The notes: generated by a model from the sequence alone, not told the origin. A stretch of DNA of 12,110 nucleotides from DASQEH01 sp038239485 (GCA_038239485.1 JBBSET010000078.1:1-12110); one strand, 5' to 3'; counted from the stretch's first letter, positions 6,528 through 12,110 are shown. Numbers and translations are program-made.

Positions 6528-7244
6528 ATGGCGTCTGCGCGTTGGCTTCTCCTGATCGCCGACATCGGCGGATACACCGACTACATGCGGTCGCACCGGA
6601 TGAGCCTCGCGCATGCCGAGGTCAACACCGCGCGGCTCCTCGAGAAGGTGATCGACGCCGCGCCCGGCTTCGAGCTCATCGAGATCGAGGGTGACGCGGC
6701 CTTTCTCGCTCGCCAGGCCGACGCGCTCGACACCGACGCGACAGTCGCTCTGACGCTGCAGGCTGCCTTGGCCATGCACTGGGCGTTCCATGTCGAGCGG
6801 CGCTACGTGTCGACCAACTTGTGCCCGTGCCACAGCTGCAGCCAGGCGGAGAACTTGAAGCTCAAGTTCGTCGCCCACGTCGGAGAAGTCGCCACCCAGA
6901 CCATCAGGCAGCGGCGCAAGCTGGTGGGGATCGACGTCATCCTTGTCCATCGGCTGCTGAAGAACGCGGTCACGGTGCCCGAGTACGTGCTCCTCTCCCA
7001 GGAGCTGTACGACACCGCGAGCGCGCCGCTGCCCGGTCCCGCGCACGAGGTGGCCCAGGACGTCGAGGGGATCGGCCCGGTGCGGGCTTACTTCCTGGAC
7101 GTGGCGGACCTCCCGGTCCCGGCCCGTCCCCTGCCGGAACCATCGATGCTCGAACGCATCGGCAGAACCCTGGTCGTCGCCGGCTCAGGGATGCCGCATA
7201 TGCTCGGGTTCCGCCGCCGACGTCGTATCGCTCCCGCCTTCTGA
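6528..7244 (+). CDS. DUF2652 protein, divergent class III nucleotide-cyclase-like
   Basis: A 238 aa protein recognised as DUF2652 by the conserved run from the Cys cluster to the HRLLKN segment. Its fold motifs resemble class III adenylyl/guanylyl cyclases. IADIGGYTDYM (10-20) matches the DIxGFT metal motif with Asp12, and EIEGDAAF (52-59) matches the second metal site with Asp56. Glu52 aligns with the purine-specifying position, Glu being the guanylyl-cyclase type. GIDVILVHRLL (134-144) matches GxxVNxAxRL and keeps Arg142 but has Ile138 instead of the transition-state Asn. A C-x-C-x-x-C cluster (99, 101, 104) is a family trait of unknown role, possibly metal binding. The C-terminus (from ~195) is a Pro-rich linker and a tail with five consecutive Arg. 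The enzyme may be weak, inactive, or a sensor. Flanked on both sides by CNB-domain genes, which supports a role in cyclic-nucleotide signalling by inference only. Confidence 0.82.
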   Translation: MASARWLLLIADIGGYTDYMRSHRMSLAHAEVNTARLLEKVIDAAPGFELIEIEGDAAFLARQADALDTDATVALTLQAALAMHWAFHVERRYVSTNLCPCHSCSQAENLKLKFVAHVGEVATQTIRQRRKLVGIDVILVHRLLKNAVTVPEYVLLSQELYDTASAPLPGPAHEVAQDVEGIGPVRAYFLDVADLPVPARPLPEPSMLERIGRTLVVAGSGMPHMLGFRRRRRIAPAF

Positions 7245-7290
7245 CGTCGCAGCCCGTCGGTCGCGCCCGTCGGCCACTACCCTCGTCATC

Positions 7291-7300
7291 GGTGGCCACC
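7291..7300. promoter_or_regulatory. 10-bp palindrome upstream of the PIG-L/CNB gene
   Basis: GGTGGCCACC is a perfect palindrome 42 bases before the ATG at 7342. A TACCCT box at 7278-7283 lies just upstream and could be a -10 element, placing the palindrome near the transcription start. Both are short, so this is tentative. Confidence 0.2.
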
Positions 7301-7341
7301 ACCTCCCATCGCGGGTCGGGTCGGAGCGACGACCAGAATCG

Positions 7342-8508
7342 ATGGTGACCGTGGCGCACGAAGGCTCGGTCAGCTCGTGCATTCGGCGGCCCACGCGGGT
7401 GCTGGGCATCTTCGCCCATCCCGATGACGAGACCATCTGCGCCGGCGGCACCCTCGCAAAATACGCGAGCGCCGGCGCCGATGTCCGCGTGGTCTCGCTC
7501 ACCAAAGGCGGAGCCGGCCAGATCAGGGACGCGGGCGCGGCGACCCGGGCGACGTTGACAGACGTGCGGGAGAAAGAGCTGGACGCGGCCGGGAGAGAGC
7601 TCGGGCTCACCGAGACGAGGTGTTTGGACTACCCGGACGGTGGGCTCGCCGACATCGACAGCCAGATCCTGGTCGGCCTCGCGTCGGAACTGCTCAGGGA
7701 TATGGACCCCGACGTGGTGATCACGTTCGGGCCGGACGGGTTCTCCGGTCATCGCGACCACATCACGGTAGGAGCAGCCGTCACCACCGCCTGCTATGAC
7801 CATCCATCGGCCTCGTCGATCCGACTTTTCCACTGCTGCCCACCGCGAAGCGGAATGCTGATGCGCAACCGCCTGGCCGAGTGGGTCGTCGAGCTGGCCG
7901 CCCGCTTCAAGGGCACGAAGGACTTCGTGCGGGCACTGTGGGTCTTTTCGCGCGAGGCGACCGGGCTCGGATATGCGGGCGACTTCGTCAACGTGGAGTG
8001 GTTCCCGTCTGGCTCCTACCTCATCGAGCAGGGCGAAGTCGCCACGACGATGTACTTCCTGCTTTCGGGTCGTGTGGAGATCCGGCGAGAGGGCGAGGAC
8101 GGTCGTGTGCGAGTGGTCGACCAGTCGGGCCCGGGTGAGTTCATCGGAGAGCAGGGCATCGCCACAGGTCGGCCCCGCAACGCGCACGTGGTTGCTGTGG
8201 ACGACGTGACGAGCCTGACGTTCATGGCCTCCGAGGCCGTCGGCATCGATGGACGTCCGGAGCAGGGGCGGCCCCAGGTCACCCGGTCGCTTCCGTCGGG
8301 CGAACAGGTTGATGCCAGGGTGAGCACCCGCATCGACGTCTCGGACTTCGTTGGGCACAAGATCCGCGCTACGGCCTCACACCGCTCGCAATACCCCATC
8401 GACCCGAGCATGTTTCCCGATCCGCTCCTGCACGAGATGTTCGGCCTCGAGTACTTCATCCAAGTGCTGCCCGAGCGTGAGCTCAACGCTTCGCTTCTCG
8501 ACGAGTAG
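7342..8508 (+). CDS. PIG-L/LmbE Zn deacetylase with an inserted cyclic-nucleotide-binding domain
   Basis: A 388 aa protein with nested domains. Residues ~18-200 are the PIG-L/LmbE catalytic core: AHPDDE (25-30) gives Zn ligands His26 and Asp29 and the likely base Asp28, and GHRDHITVG (136-144) gives the third ligand His140. Residues ~216-297 are a CNB domain (YLIEQGEVATTMYFLLSGRVEI, then FIGEQGIATGRPRNAHVV with Glu270 and Arg279). Residues ~328-375 return to PIG-L: IDVSDFVGHKIRATASHRSQ is the usual C-terminal VDVS...K..A...HRSQ segment, and FGLEYF its usual end. The CNB therefore interrupts the enzyme fold, which suggests allosteric control of deacetylation. The family removes acetyl groups from GlcNAc-type substrates (MshB and Mca act in mycothiol metabolism); the substrate here is unknown. 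The ATG at 7342 lacks a good ribosome-binding site: the nearest GGAG is about 15 bases away. Confidence 0.92.
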   Translation: MVTVAHEGSVSSCIRRPTRVLGIFAHPDDETICAGGTLAKYASAGADVRVVSLTKGGAGQIRDAGAATRATLTDVREKELDAAGRELGLTETRCLDYPDGGLADIDSQILVGLASELLRDMDPDVVITFGPDGFSGHRDHITVGAAVTTACYDHPSASSIRLFHCCPPRSGMLMRNRLAEWVVELAARFKGTKDFVRALWVFSREATGLGYAGDFVNVEWFPSGSYLIEQGEVATTMYFLLSGRVEIRREGEDGRVRVVDQSGPGEFIGEQGIATGRPRNAHVVAVDDVTSLTFMASEAVGIDGRPEQGRPQVTRSLPSGEQVDARVSTRIDVSDFVGHKIRATASHRSQYPIDPSMFPDPLLHEMFGLEYFIQVLPERELNASLLDE

Positions 8509-8544
8509 ACCGGCGATTCCGACACGAACGACGTCGCGTCCGCG

Positions 8545-9498
8545 CTACAGCTCGGCGGCGGCGTCGTCGAACAAGGCAGTTGAGAAGTACCGCTCCATGC
8601 GGTCGGGCAGGATGGTGCCCACGTGGTGCCCGGGACCGAGGCGGGCGGCGAGGCGACGCGCGGCTGCGATGTTGAGCCCACTCGACGGCCCGATGCCCAA
8701 GCCGCGACGACCGAACTCGCGCGCTGTCGCCATCGCCTCCGGCTCGGGGACGAGCACGCAGTCCTCGAGCCCGACGGCGTCAGGGTCGAGGAGCCTGCTC
8801 ATGCCCTCGACGACGCCCGGTATCCCCCCGATGACCTCGGGATCGCCTTCTGCGTTGAAGGTCGCTGTTGGCATCGCCTGGACGATGGTGGTGTCGTATC
8901 CGTGGTCTCGCAGCGCGTGCGCCACGCCCATCAGCGTGCCGCCGGTACCCACGCCGGCGACGAAGCCGTCCAGCCGTACGCCGACCTGCTGGATCAGCTC
9001 GGGGCCGGTCGAGTGCTGGTGCGCGAACACGTTGCGCGGGTTTTCGAACTGTCGGGTGGCGTACACGTCCGCGCCCGCACCGGAGTCGTCGAGCAAGGCA
9101 GCCATTGCGCCGTTCATGCCCTGCTCGGCGGGGGTGAGGACCACCTCGCCACCGAGCCGGCGGATCATCAGCACCCTCTCGCCGCTGACCGTCTTGGGCA
9201 TGTACGCCCGGAACCGCACACCGACCGTGGCGCAGACCATGCTCAACGCGATCGAGGTCGACCCGCTCGATGCCTCGACCACGACGGTGGAGGGGGACAC
9301 GTGGCCCGAGGCGATCGCGTACGCGACGATGTTCGTCGCCATCCGATCCTTCGTGCACCCGCTCGGAAGTAGGTAGTCGAGCTTCAACCAGATGGTGCAT
9401 CCGGTCCGCTCGTCGTCGAACGGGATGGTGGGAGTCTCGAGGGGGAGCCGCAGCAGCCATGACGCACGCTCGGTGAACCTGGTGTAGGCCCGGCCCAT
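8545..9498 (-). CDS. PLP-dependent cysteine synthase / cysteine desulfhydrase family enzyme
   Basis: Fold-type II PLP enzyme of 317 aa, cytosolic. The PLP lysine is Lys50 in PSGCTKDR (45-52). The substrate loop reads EASSGSTS (75-82) where O-acetylserine sulfhydrylases have TSGNTG. GVGTGGT (182-188) binds the PLP phosphate and GIGPSSG (268-274) contacts the pyridine nitrogen. The rest (MPKTVSGERVLMIRRLGGEVV, QFENPRN, STGPELIQQ) is typical of CysK/CysM proteins. The SSGS loop recalls mycobacterial L-cysteine desulfhydrase Cds1, so cysteine synthesis, cysteine breakdown to H2S, or another beta-replacement are all possible. The ATG at 9498 has a perfect AGGAGG (plus-strand 9504-9509) with 5-base spacing. 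It converges on the PIG-L/CNB gene (36-base gap) and diverges from the stand-alone CNB gene. Confidence 0.92.
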   Translation of the reverse strand: MGRAYTRFTERASWLLRLPLETPTIPFDDERTGCTIWLKLDYLLPSGCTKDRMATNIVAYAIASGHVSPSTVVVEASSGSTSIALSMVCATVGVRFRAYMPKTVSGERVLMIRRLGGEVVLTPAEQGMNGAMAALLDDSGAGADVYATRQFENPRNVFAHQHSTGPELIQQVGVRLDGFVAGVGTGGTLMGVAHALRDHGYDTTIVQAMPTATFNAEGDPEVIGGIPGVVEGMSRLLDPDAVGLEDCVLVPEPEAMATAREFGRRGLGIGPSSGLNIAAARRLAARLGPGHHVGTILPDRMERYFSTALFDDAAAEL

Positions 9499-9555
9499 CG
9501 CCGCCTCCTGTCGGCCCAGTTCTCACAGCTGAGCACGTCGCGGAACGACAGGGCC

Positions 9556-9568
9556 TCTCGCGACGAGA
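9556..9568. promoter_or_regulatory. operator-like palindrome in the divergent PLP-enzyme/CNB promoter region
   Basis: TCTCG-CGA-CGAGA is a perfect inverted repeat between the two divergent genes. A minus-strand TACCGT (plus 9569-9574) directly adjoins it and could be the -10 box of the PLP-enzyme gene, so a protein bound here could control that side. A second short repeat, CTCA-N4-TGAG, lies at 9522-9533. All are by-eye calls. Confidence 0.3.
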
Positions 9569-9604
9569 ACGGTAACAGCACGGTTCGCGGCCAGAGGGGA
9601 AGGC

Positions 9605-9610
9605 TAGGGT
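9605..9610 (+). promoter_or_regulatory. -10 box candidate for the stand-alone CNB gene
   Basis: TAGGGT is identical to the box used before the MFS-CNB and epimerase genes. Here it lies 74 bases before the start codon, giving a leader of about 68 bases that contains a ribosome-binding site. It is not a leaderless arrangement. Confidence 0.4.
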
Positions 9611-9673
9611 GGCGCGCAGCGACCCCGCCGTCGAACCGCGGGGTCGTTCTCGCCGGTCACCACCGAAAGTCAC

Positions 9674-9677
9674 GGAG
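9674..9677 (+). promoter_or_regulatory. ribosome binding site supporting a TTG start
   Basis: GGAG lies 7 bases before TTG at 9685, and there is no ATG or GTG in frame nearby upstream. The nearby ATG at 9689 is out of frame. This decides the TTG start of the CNB gene. Confidence 0.6.
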
Positions 9678-9684
9678 AACGCGC

Positions 9685-10188
9685 TTGGATGCGGAGCGAC
9701 CACCAGAGCTGCGGGCTGTGTGCCCGTTCCGACTCGTCGTCGACGAGGACCTGGAGCAGCTCCGCCGAGAGACCACGATGAGCGAGGCGGCAGCGGGCAC
9801 GACGCTGTTCGAGGAAGGCGACCCGGCAGACAGCGTCGCAGCCATCCTCGAAGGAAGGGTCGAGGTCATCACCCATGGCCGGGTCCTCGCGACGCTCGGG
9901 CCCGGGTCGGTCCTCGGCGAGCTATCGCTGTTCGTGCCGTCCGCCTCTCGTACTGCCACGGCCAAGGCGAACTCACGGGTGCGGATGATCAGATGGCGCA
10001 CAGACGACGTCCAGGGCCGCCTGGCCCGCCACGAACGCCTCGCCACCGCGATCGTGGCCGACATCGCCTTCGTGCTCGCGGAACGGCTCGACCGGCGCAC
10101 CCAGGATGTCGTCTCGCTGCTCAAACTCGCCGGGACACGCCTCCCGGTGTCGGAACTGGAGAGGTTCCGCAGCCGGGCCGTGGAGTAG
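9685..10188 (+). CDS. stand-alone cyclic-nucleotide-binding domain protein
   Basis: A 167 aa protein, almost entirely one CNB domain. The N-terminal helix (19-32) precedes the beta barrel (TTLFEEGDPADSVAAILEGRVEVI, 39-62), then GSVLGELSLF with Glu79 and SRTATA with Arg89 (cassette residues for ribose and cyclic phosphate), and two C-terminal helices (~107-150). No CRP-type helix-turn-helix follows: the protein ends about 70 residues after the cassette, so it is not a DNA-binding CRP by itself. It may be a regulatory subunit or adaptor working with a partner. Start is TTG at 9685, chosen because of the GGAG site. Third CNB gene within 5.5 kb; divergent from the PLP enzyme. Whether it binds cAMP, cGMP or something else cannot be told. 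Confidence 0.9.
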   Translation: MDAERPPELRAVCPFRLVVDEDLEQLRRETTMSEAAAGTTLFEEGDPADSVAAILEGRVEVITHGRVLATLGPGSVLGELSLFVPSASRTATAKANSRVRMIRWRTDDVQGRLARHERLATAIVADIAFVLAERLDRRTQDVVSLLKLAGTRLPVSELERFRSRAVE

Positions 10189-10240
10189 CCTCCCGCCGGC
10201 CAGGCAGACGCGGGCGTGGACGCCGTGAATCTGGGTGAAG

Positions 10241-10525
10241 CTATACATATCGAGCACCATGACCGCTGTCCCGTCCGCGGGCTGCGCCGTGCCACCGTGC
10301 AACGCAGGGCCTGCTCGCGCTGCGACTCGGGTGCACCGGTCTCCTGATCATCATGGCCTGGCCGGAAGCCTTCATGCGCGCATCAGATCCCACAGAACGG
10401 CAGCGCGCTACCAGCACGTCACGGACCCGGTCCGCCGCGAGGTCGCAAGCCGCGTGGGGGGCCCACTCTTCGGCGAAGTTGGTCGCAAAGACGCTTAGCG
10501 CGGTCCACCCAGGGATGCGACGCAT
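10241..10525 (-). CDS. possible small hypothetical protein (94 aa), doubtful
   Basis: Unrecognised. The first ~50 residues (for example FATNFAEEWAPHAACDLAADR) look protein-like; the rest is Arg/Ser-rich and typical of chance frames in GC-rich DNA. About 71 percent of codons end in G or C, which does not settle coding. A minus-strand TAGGGT (plus 10538-10543) lies 12 bases before the ATG, but there is no ribosome-binding site and the ATG sits inside a palindrome. More likely non-coding than coding. Confidence 0.2.
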   Translation of the reverse strand: MRRIPGWTALSVFATNFAEEWAPHAACDLAADRVRDVLVARCRSVGSDARMKASGQAMMIRRPVHPSRSASRPCVARWHGAARGRDSGHGARYV

Positions 10526-10535
10526 AGAGCGTCTT
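10488..10535. repeat. nested inverted repeat downstream of the epimerase-like gene
   Basis: Outer arms AAGACGCT (10488-10495) and AGCGTCTT (10528-10535) are perfect over 8 bp. Within the loop lies a second palindrome, ATGCG-A-CGCAT (10515-10525). It starts about 35 bases beyond the minus-strand stop of the epimerase-like gene, where a terminator would lie, and a short T run follows the stem on that strand. It could equally be a protein-binding site. Confidence 0.4.
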
Positions 10536-10569
10536 ACACCCTAAAAGCGTCGTGGATCCTGTGCCCTGC

Positions 10570-11514
10570 TCAGGAACGAGCATGGAGGAGGGCATCGCCC
10601 TGCTCCTGTTCCGACATGCCACTTGCAAGTGCGGGCTCACCTCGTGACAGGTCCCATGCACGCGTGTCGGCGATGGTCTGCATCAACGGCGTGGAGGGCA
10701 TCCCGGCAGCCAGAGCGGCGGTGTTGCTGATCCGAAGCATCGCGTCCCACGACGGATCGGGAAAGAGCAACGGGAAGTCCAGGTCAGCTTCAGCCACCCG
10801 TACGAGTTCGGCGTCCCCGCAGGCCCGCACTAGTTCCACGAACGTTACCGCCGGCGAAGGACCAACGGCATTGAAGGCACCGGAGAGGTCCCGCTCGAGG
10901 AGGAGGGTGACCAGCCGCGCCAGGTCCCGGACGTCGATGAGCTGGACGGGCCGGTCCAGTCGCTCGGGGACCGCTATGGCGCGTCCGCGAGCGGCGTTCC
11001 GCACCCAGTAGGTCAGACGATCGGTGGGCTCGTGCGGGCCTACCACCCACCCGGGGCGCACGACGGTGAGGCGGTCGCCGAAGTGGGCGAGCAGGCTGTC
11101 CTCGCAGGCAACCTTGAGCGGCCCGTACGTCTCGTCGTCGAGAACCTCGTCGTCGAGATGAGGTGCCAGACGTGGGGAGGTTTCGGTGATCGCTCCGTCC
11201 GCGGCGTTGTGGTCGTAGACCATGCCGGTGGAGATGAAGACGTAGCGACCATCATGCTCGCCGAGCGCAGCGACAGCCTGCTCGACGTGGCGGGGAAGGT
11301 AAGCGGTGACGTCGACGACGGCATCCCACCTGTGGCCCGCGAGCGCGGCATAGTCACCTGAGTCCCGGTCCCCGACCAGCCGCGCGACGCCCAAGAAGAG
11401 GTCCGGCCCAGTGCGGCCACGATTGAACAACGTGGGCATATGTCCCAGTTCGAGCAAATCCTCCACGATCCAGCGGCCCACGAAGGACGTTCCGCCGAGC
11501 ACCAAGATCTGCAT
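10570..11514 (-). CDS. NAD-dependent epimerase/dehydratase family (extended SDR) protein
   Basis: A 314 aa extended-SDR protein, cytosolic. It opens with the dinucleotide-binding loop LVLGGTSFVGRWI (4-16), followed by the typical LFNRGRTGPD (29-38). WDAVVDVTAY (63-72) and YVFISTGMVYD (91-101) are the usual strand segments, and Tyr130-G-P-L-Lys134 is the YxxxK catalytic pair. VVRPGWVVGPHEP (151-163) and VQLIDVRDLARLV (a later segment) are standard for the family, which includes sugar-nucleotide epimerases, isoflavone-reductase-like enzymes and CSP41-like proteins. Substrate is unknown; the GGTxFxGR opening with FNRGRT fits the subgroup often annotated simply as reductase. The ATG at 11514 is preceded by a TAGGGT box only 6 bases away with no ribosome-binding site, suggesting leaderless expression. 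The neighbouring DUF3054 gene is on the same strand about 100 bases upstream. Confidence 0.9.
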   Translation of the reverse strand: MQILVLGGTSFVGRWIVEDLLELGHMPTLFNRGRTGPDLFLGVARLVGDRDSGDYAALAGHRWDAVVDVTAYLPRHVEQAVAALGEHDGRYVFISTGMVYDHNAADGAITETSPRLAPHLDDEVLDDETYGPLKVACEDSLLAHFGDRLTVVRPGWVVGPHEPTDRLTYWVRNAARGRAIAVPERLDRPVQLIDVRDLARLVTLLLERDLSGAFNAVGPSPAVTFVELVRACGDAELVRVAEADLDFPLLFPDPSWDAMLRISNTAALAAGMPSTPLMQTIADTRAWDLSRGEPALASGMSEQEQGDALLHARS

Positions 11515-11520
11515 CTTCGG

Positions 11521-11526
11521 ACCCTA
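11521..11526 (-). promoter_or_regulatory. -10 box of a probable leaderless promoter (epimerase-like gene)
   Basis: Reads TAGGGT on the minus strand, followed by 6 bases and ATG at 11514. The same box and spacing stand before the MFS-CNB gene. No clear -35 hexamer was found. Confidence 0.55.
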
Positions 11527-11618
11527 GACCCGGCCGGCTCCCACGCGCCACGGGACTGCGACAATCCACGAGGACGGGCGGGCGGATCTGAGTGAGCCCC
11601 TGAGGTTTGCAGCGTGAG

Positions 11619-12017
11619 CTACGACGTGGGCTTGACGCGACGACGCGTGGCGAGCTGCAGCACGGCGCGCCATCCCAGCATCGTCACAGCGAGGAAGATC
11701 GCGGCAACGACGAGGAAGCCCGGAGCGACGCCGCGGCCTGAGATGGCGCGCAGAAGCATGCCGAGCACGTAGGTCACCGCGAGGACGGTCGCACCCTCGG
11801 GCCACGCCCTACGTGTCTGCCGCCGTCGCGATGCCAGCCAGACGTGTGCCAGTCCAGCGGCCACCGCATAGGGCCACACGATGGCGAGTACCACCCAGTC
11901 CGTCTTACCCGCGTCGTGCGACCTCATGCCACCGACGGCCAGGGCAAGCACGCACACGAGATCGACAACAAGCGGCCACAGCCATCGGCCTGTCTGCCGA
12001 GGTTCGATCGTTGTCAC
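11619..12017 (-). CDS. DUF3054 membrane protein
   Basis: A 132 aa integral membrane protein of unknown function, recognised as DUF3054. It shows the family's DLVCVLALAVGGMRSHD opening (19-35), the WPYAVAAGLAHVWL segment (48-61), the GMLLRAISGRGVAPGFLVVA region (86-105) and the LGWRAV ending (114-119). Four membrane helices are expected at about 13-29, 41-61, 76-92 and 98-120, with an Arg-rich loop at 64-70 and a basic tail on the probable cytoplasmic side. The length is typical of the family. The start is GTG at 12017; the next in-frame Met would remove the first helix, so GTG is preferred although no ribosome-binding site is visible. Same strand as the epimerase-like gene. No function is known to me for this family. 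Confidence 0.88.
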   Translation of the reverse strand: MTTIEPRQTGRWLWPLVVDLVCVLALAVGGMRSHDAGKTDWVVLAIVWPYAVAAGLAHVWLASRRRQTRRAWPEGATVLAVTYVLGMLLRAISGRGVAPGFLVVAAIFLAVTMLGWRAVLQLATRRRVKPTS

Positions 12018-12110
12018 GCGCTAAGGGTCGCAGGCACTCACCGACACGAACCAAGCGGACCTTCGGTCTGCCCTCGATCGGCGAACGAGCATCGGCCCGG
12101 CTGCCCTGAC

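Larger units (their letters stand above)
10189..10569. other. 381-base gap with no convincing gene
   Basis: No recognisable protein is encoded between the stand-alone CNB gene and the epimerase-like gene. Third-position GC in the open frames is about 70 percent, lower than I would expect for the flanking genes. It holds one possible small minus-strand frame and a nested inverted repeat, listed separately. It may be a decayed gene or a regulatory/terminator region. Confidence 0.5.

Noticed and set aside
6970..8358. Minus-strand open frame of 462 codons opposite the DUF2652 and PIG-L/CNB genes
   Set aside because: It is longer than the real genes but antisense to two clearly recognisable proteins, with His/Arg/Pro/Gly-rich shadow composition and no family motif. 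Long antisense frames are normal in DNA this GC-rich.
7342..8508. Naming the PIG-L protein MshB or Mca
   Set aside because: The Zn-site motifs are common to the whole PIG-L/LmbE family, and the inserted CNB domain is unlike either. Substrate cannot be assigned.
9685..10188. Calling the stand-alone CNB protein a CRP/FNR transcription factor
   Set aside because: There is no helix-turn-helix: the protein ends with two helices and is too short for the CRP DNA-binding domain.
9609..10238. 209-codon frame starting at the GTG inside the TAGGGT box and overlapping the stand-alone CNB gene
   Set aside because: Low-complexity Arg/Pro/Gly sequence in another frame of a clear CNB domain. The tempting promoter-adjacent GTG is coincidental.
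12018..12110. Possible end of another minus-strand gene at the right edge
   Set aside because: Two minus-strand frames stop within the segment and the third runs on into the DUF3054 gene in a different frame. None shows a recognisable C-terminus in so few bases.
1..12110. Mobile elements, CRISPR array, tRNA/rRNA genes, phage genes
   Set aside because: I saw no transposase or integrase motifs, no regularly spaced direct repeats, no terminal inverted repeats with target duplications, and no tRNA-like cloverleaf on either strand.

Overview
The window is high-GC DNA with strongly GC-biased third codon positions, GTG/TTG starts and TANNNT-type -10 boxes set a few bases from start codons. These traits point to a chromosomal segment of a high-GC actinobacterium (Actinomycetota). 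I cannot name the genus. There is no sign of a transposon, phage, CRISPR array, tRNA or rRNA.

Layout. (1) Positions 1-2580, minus strand: a glyoxylate-metabolism pair, malate synthase A (aceB) followed after one base by a GlcD-type FAD-linked oxidase that runs off the left edge. Divergent from it (2721-3473, plus) is an SDR closely resembling 3-hydroxybutyrate dehydrogenase. Together they suggest C2 and ketone-body/PHB carbon entering central metabolism. (2) 3749-4546, plus: an alpha/beta hydrolase with an intact Ser-Asp-His triad. (3) 4758-10188: an unusual block with three different cyclic-nucleotide-binding (CNB) proteins around one nucleotide-cyclase-like gene. It holds an MFS transporter with a C-terminal CNB domain, a DUF2652 protein resembling a divergent class III nucleotide cyclase, a PIG-L/LmbE Zn deacetylase with a CNB domain inserted inside the enzyme fold, a PLP-dependent cysteine synthase/desulfhydrase-family enzyme (minus strand), and a stand-alone CNB protein with no HTH. 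(4) 10570-12017, minus strand: an NAD-dependent epimerase/dehydratase-like protein and a small DUF3054 membrane protein.

How they may work together. All three CNB domains keep the Glu and Arg of the phosphate-binding cassette, so each could bind a cyclic nucleotide. The DUF2652 protein keeps both metal-binding Asp positions and the catalytic-type Arg of class III cyclases, but has Ile where the conserved Asn should be. The working hypothesis is a local second-messenger module in which a divergent cyclase (or cyclic-nucleotide sensor) controls a transporter, a deacetylase and a small adaptor, possibly tied to cysteine or low-molecular-weight thiol chemistry. This is inference. The domain calls are firm, the pathway is not.

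Regulation. Four genes (hydrolase, MFS-CNB, DUF2652, epimerase) have a TANNNT box followed 5-6 bases later by ATG and no Shine-Dalgarno sequence, the layout of actinobacterial leaderless transcripts. The other genes with visible signals (aceB, the SDR, the PLP enzyme, the stand-alone CNB gene) have clear ribosome-binding sites.
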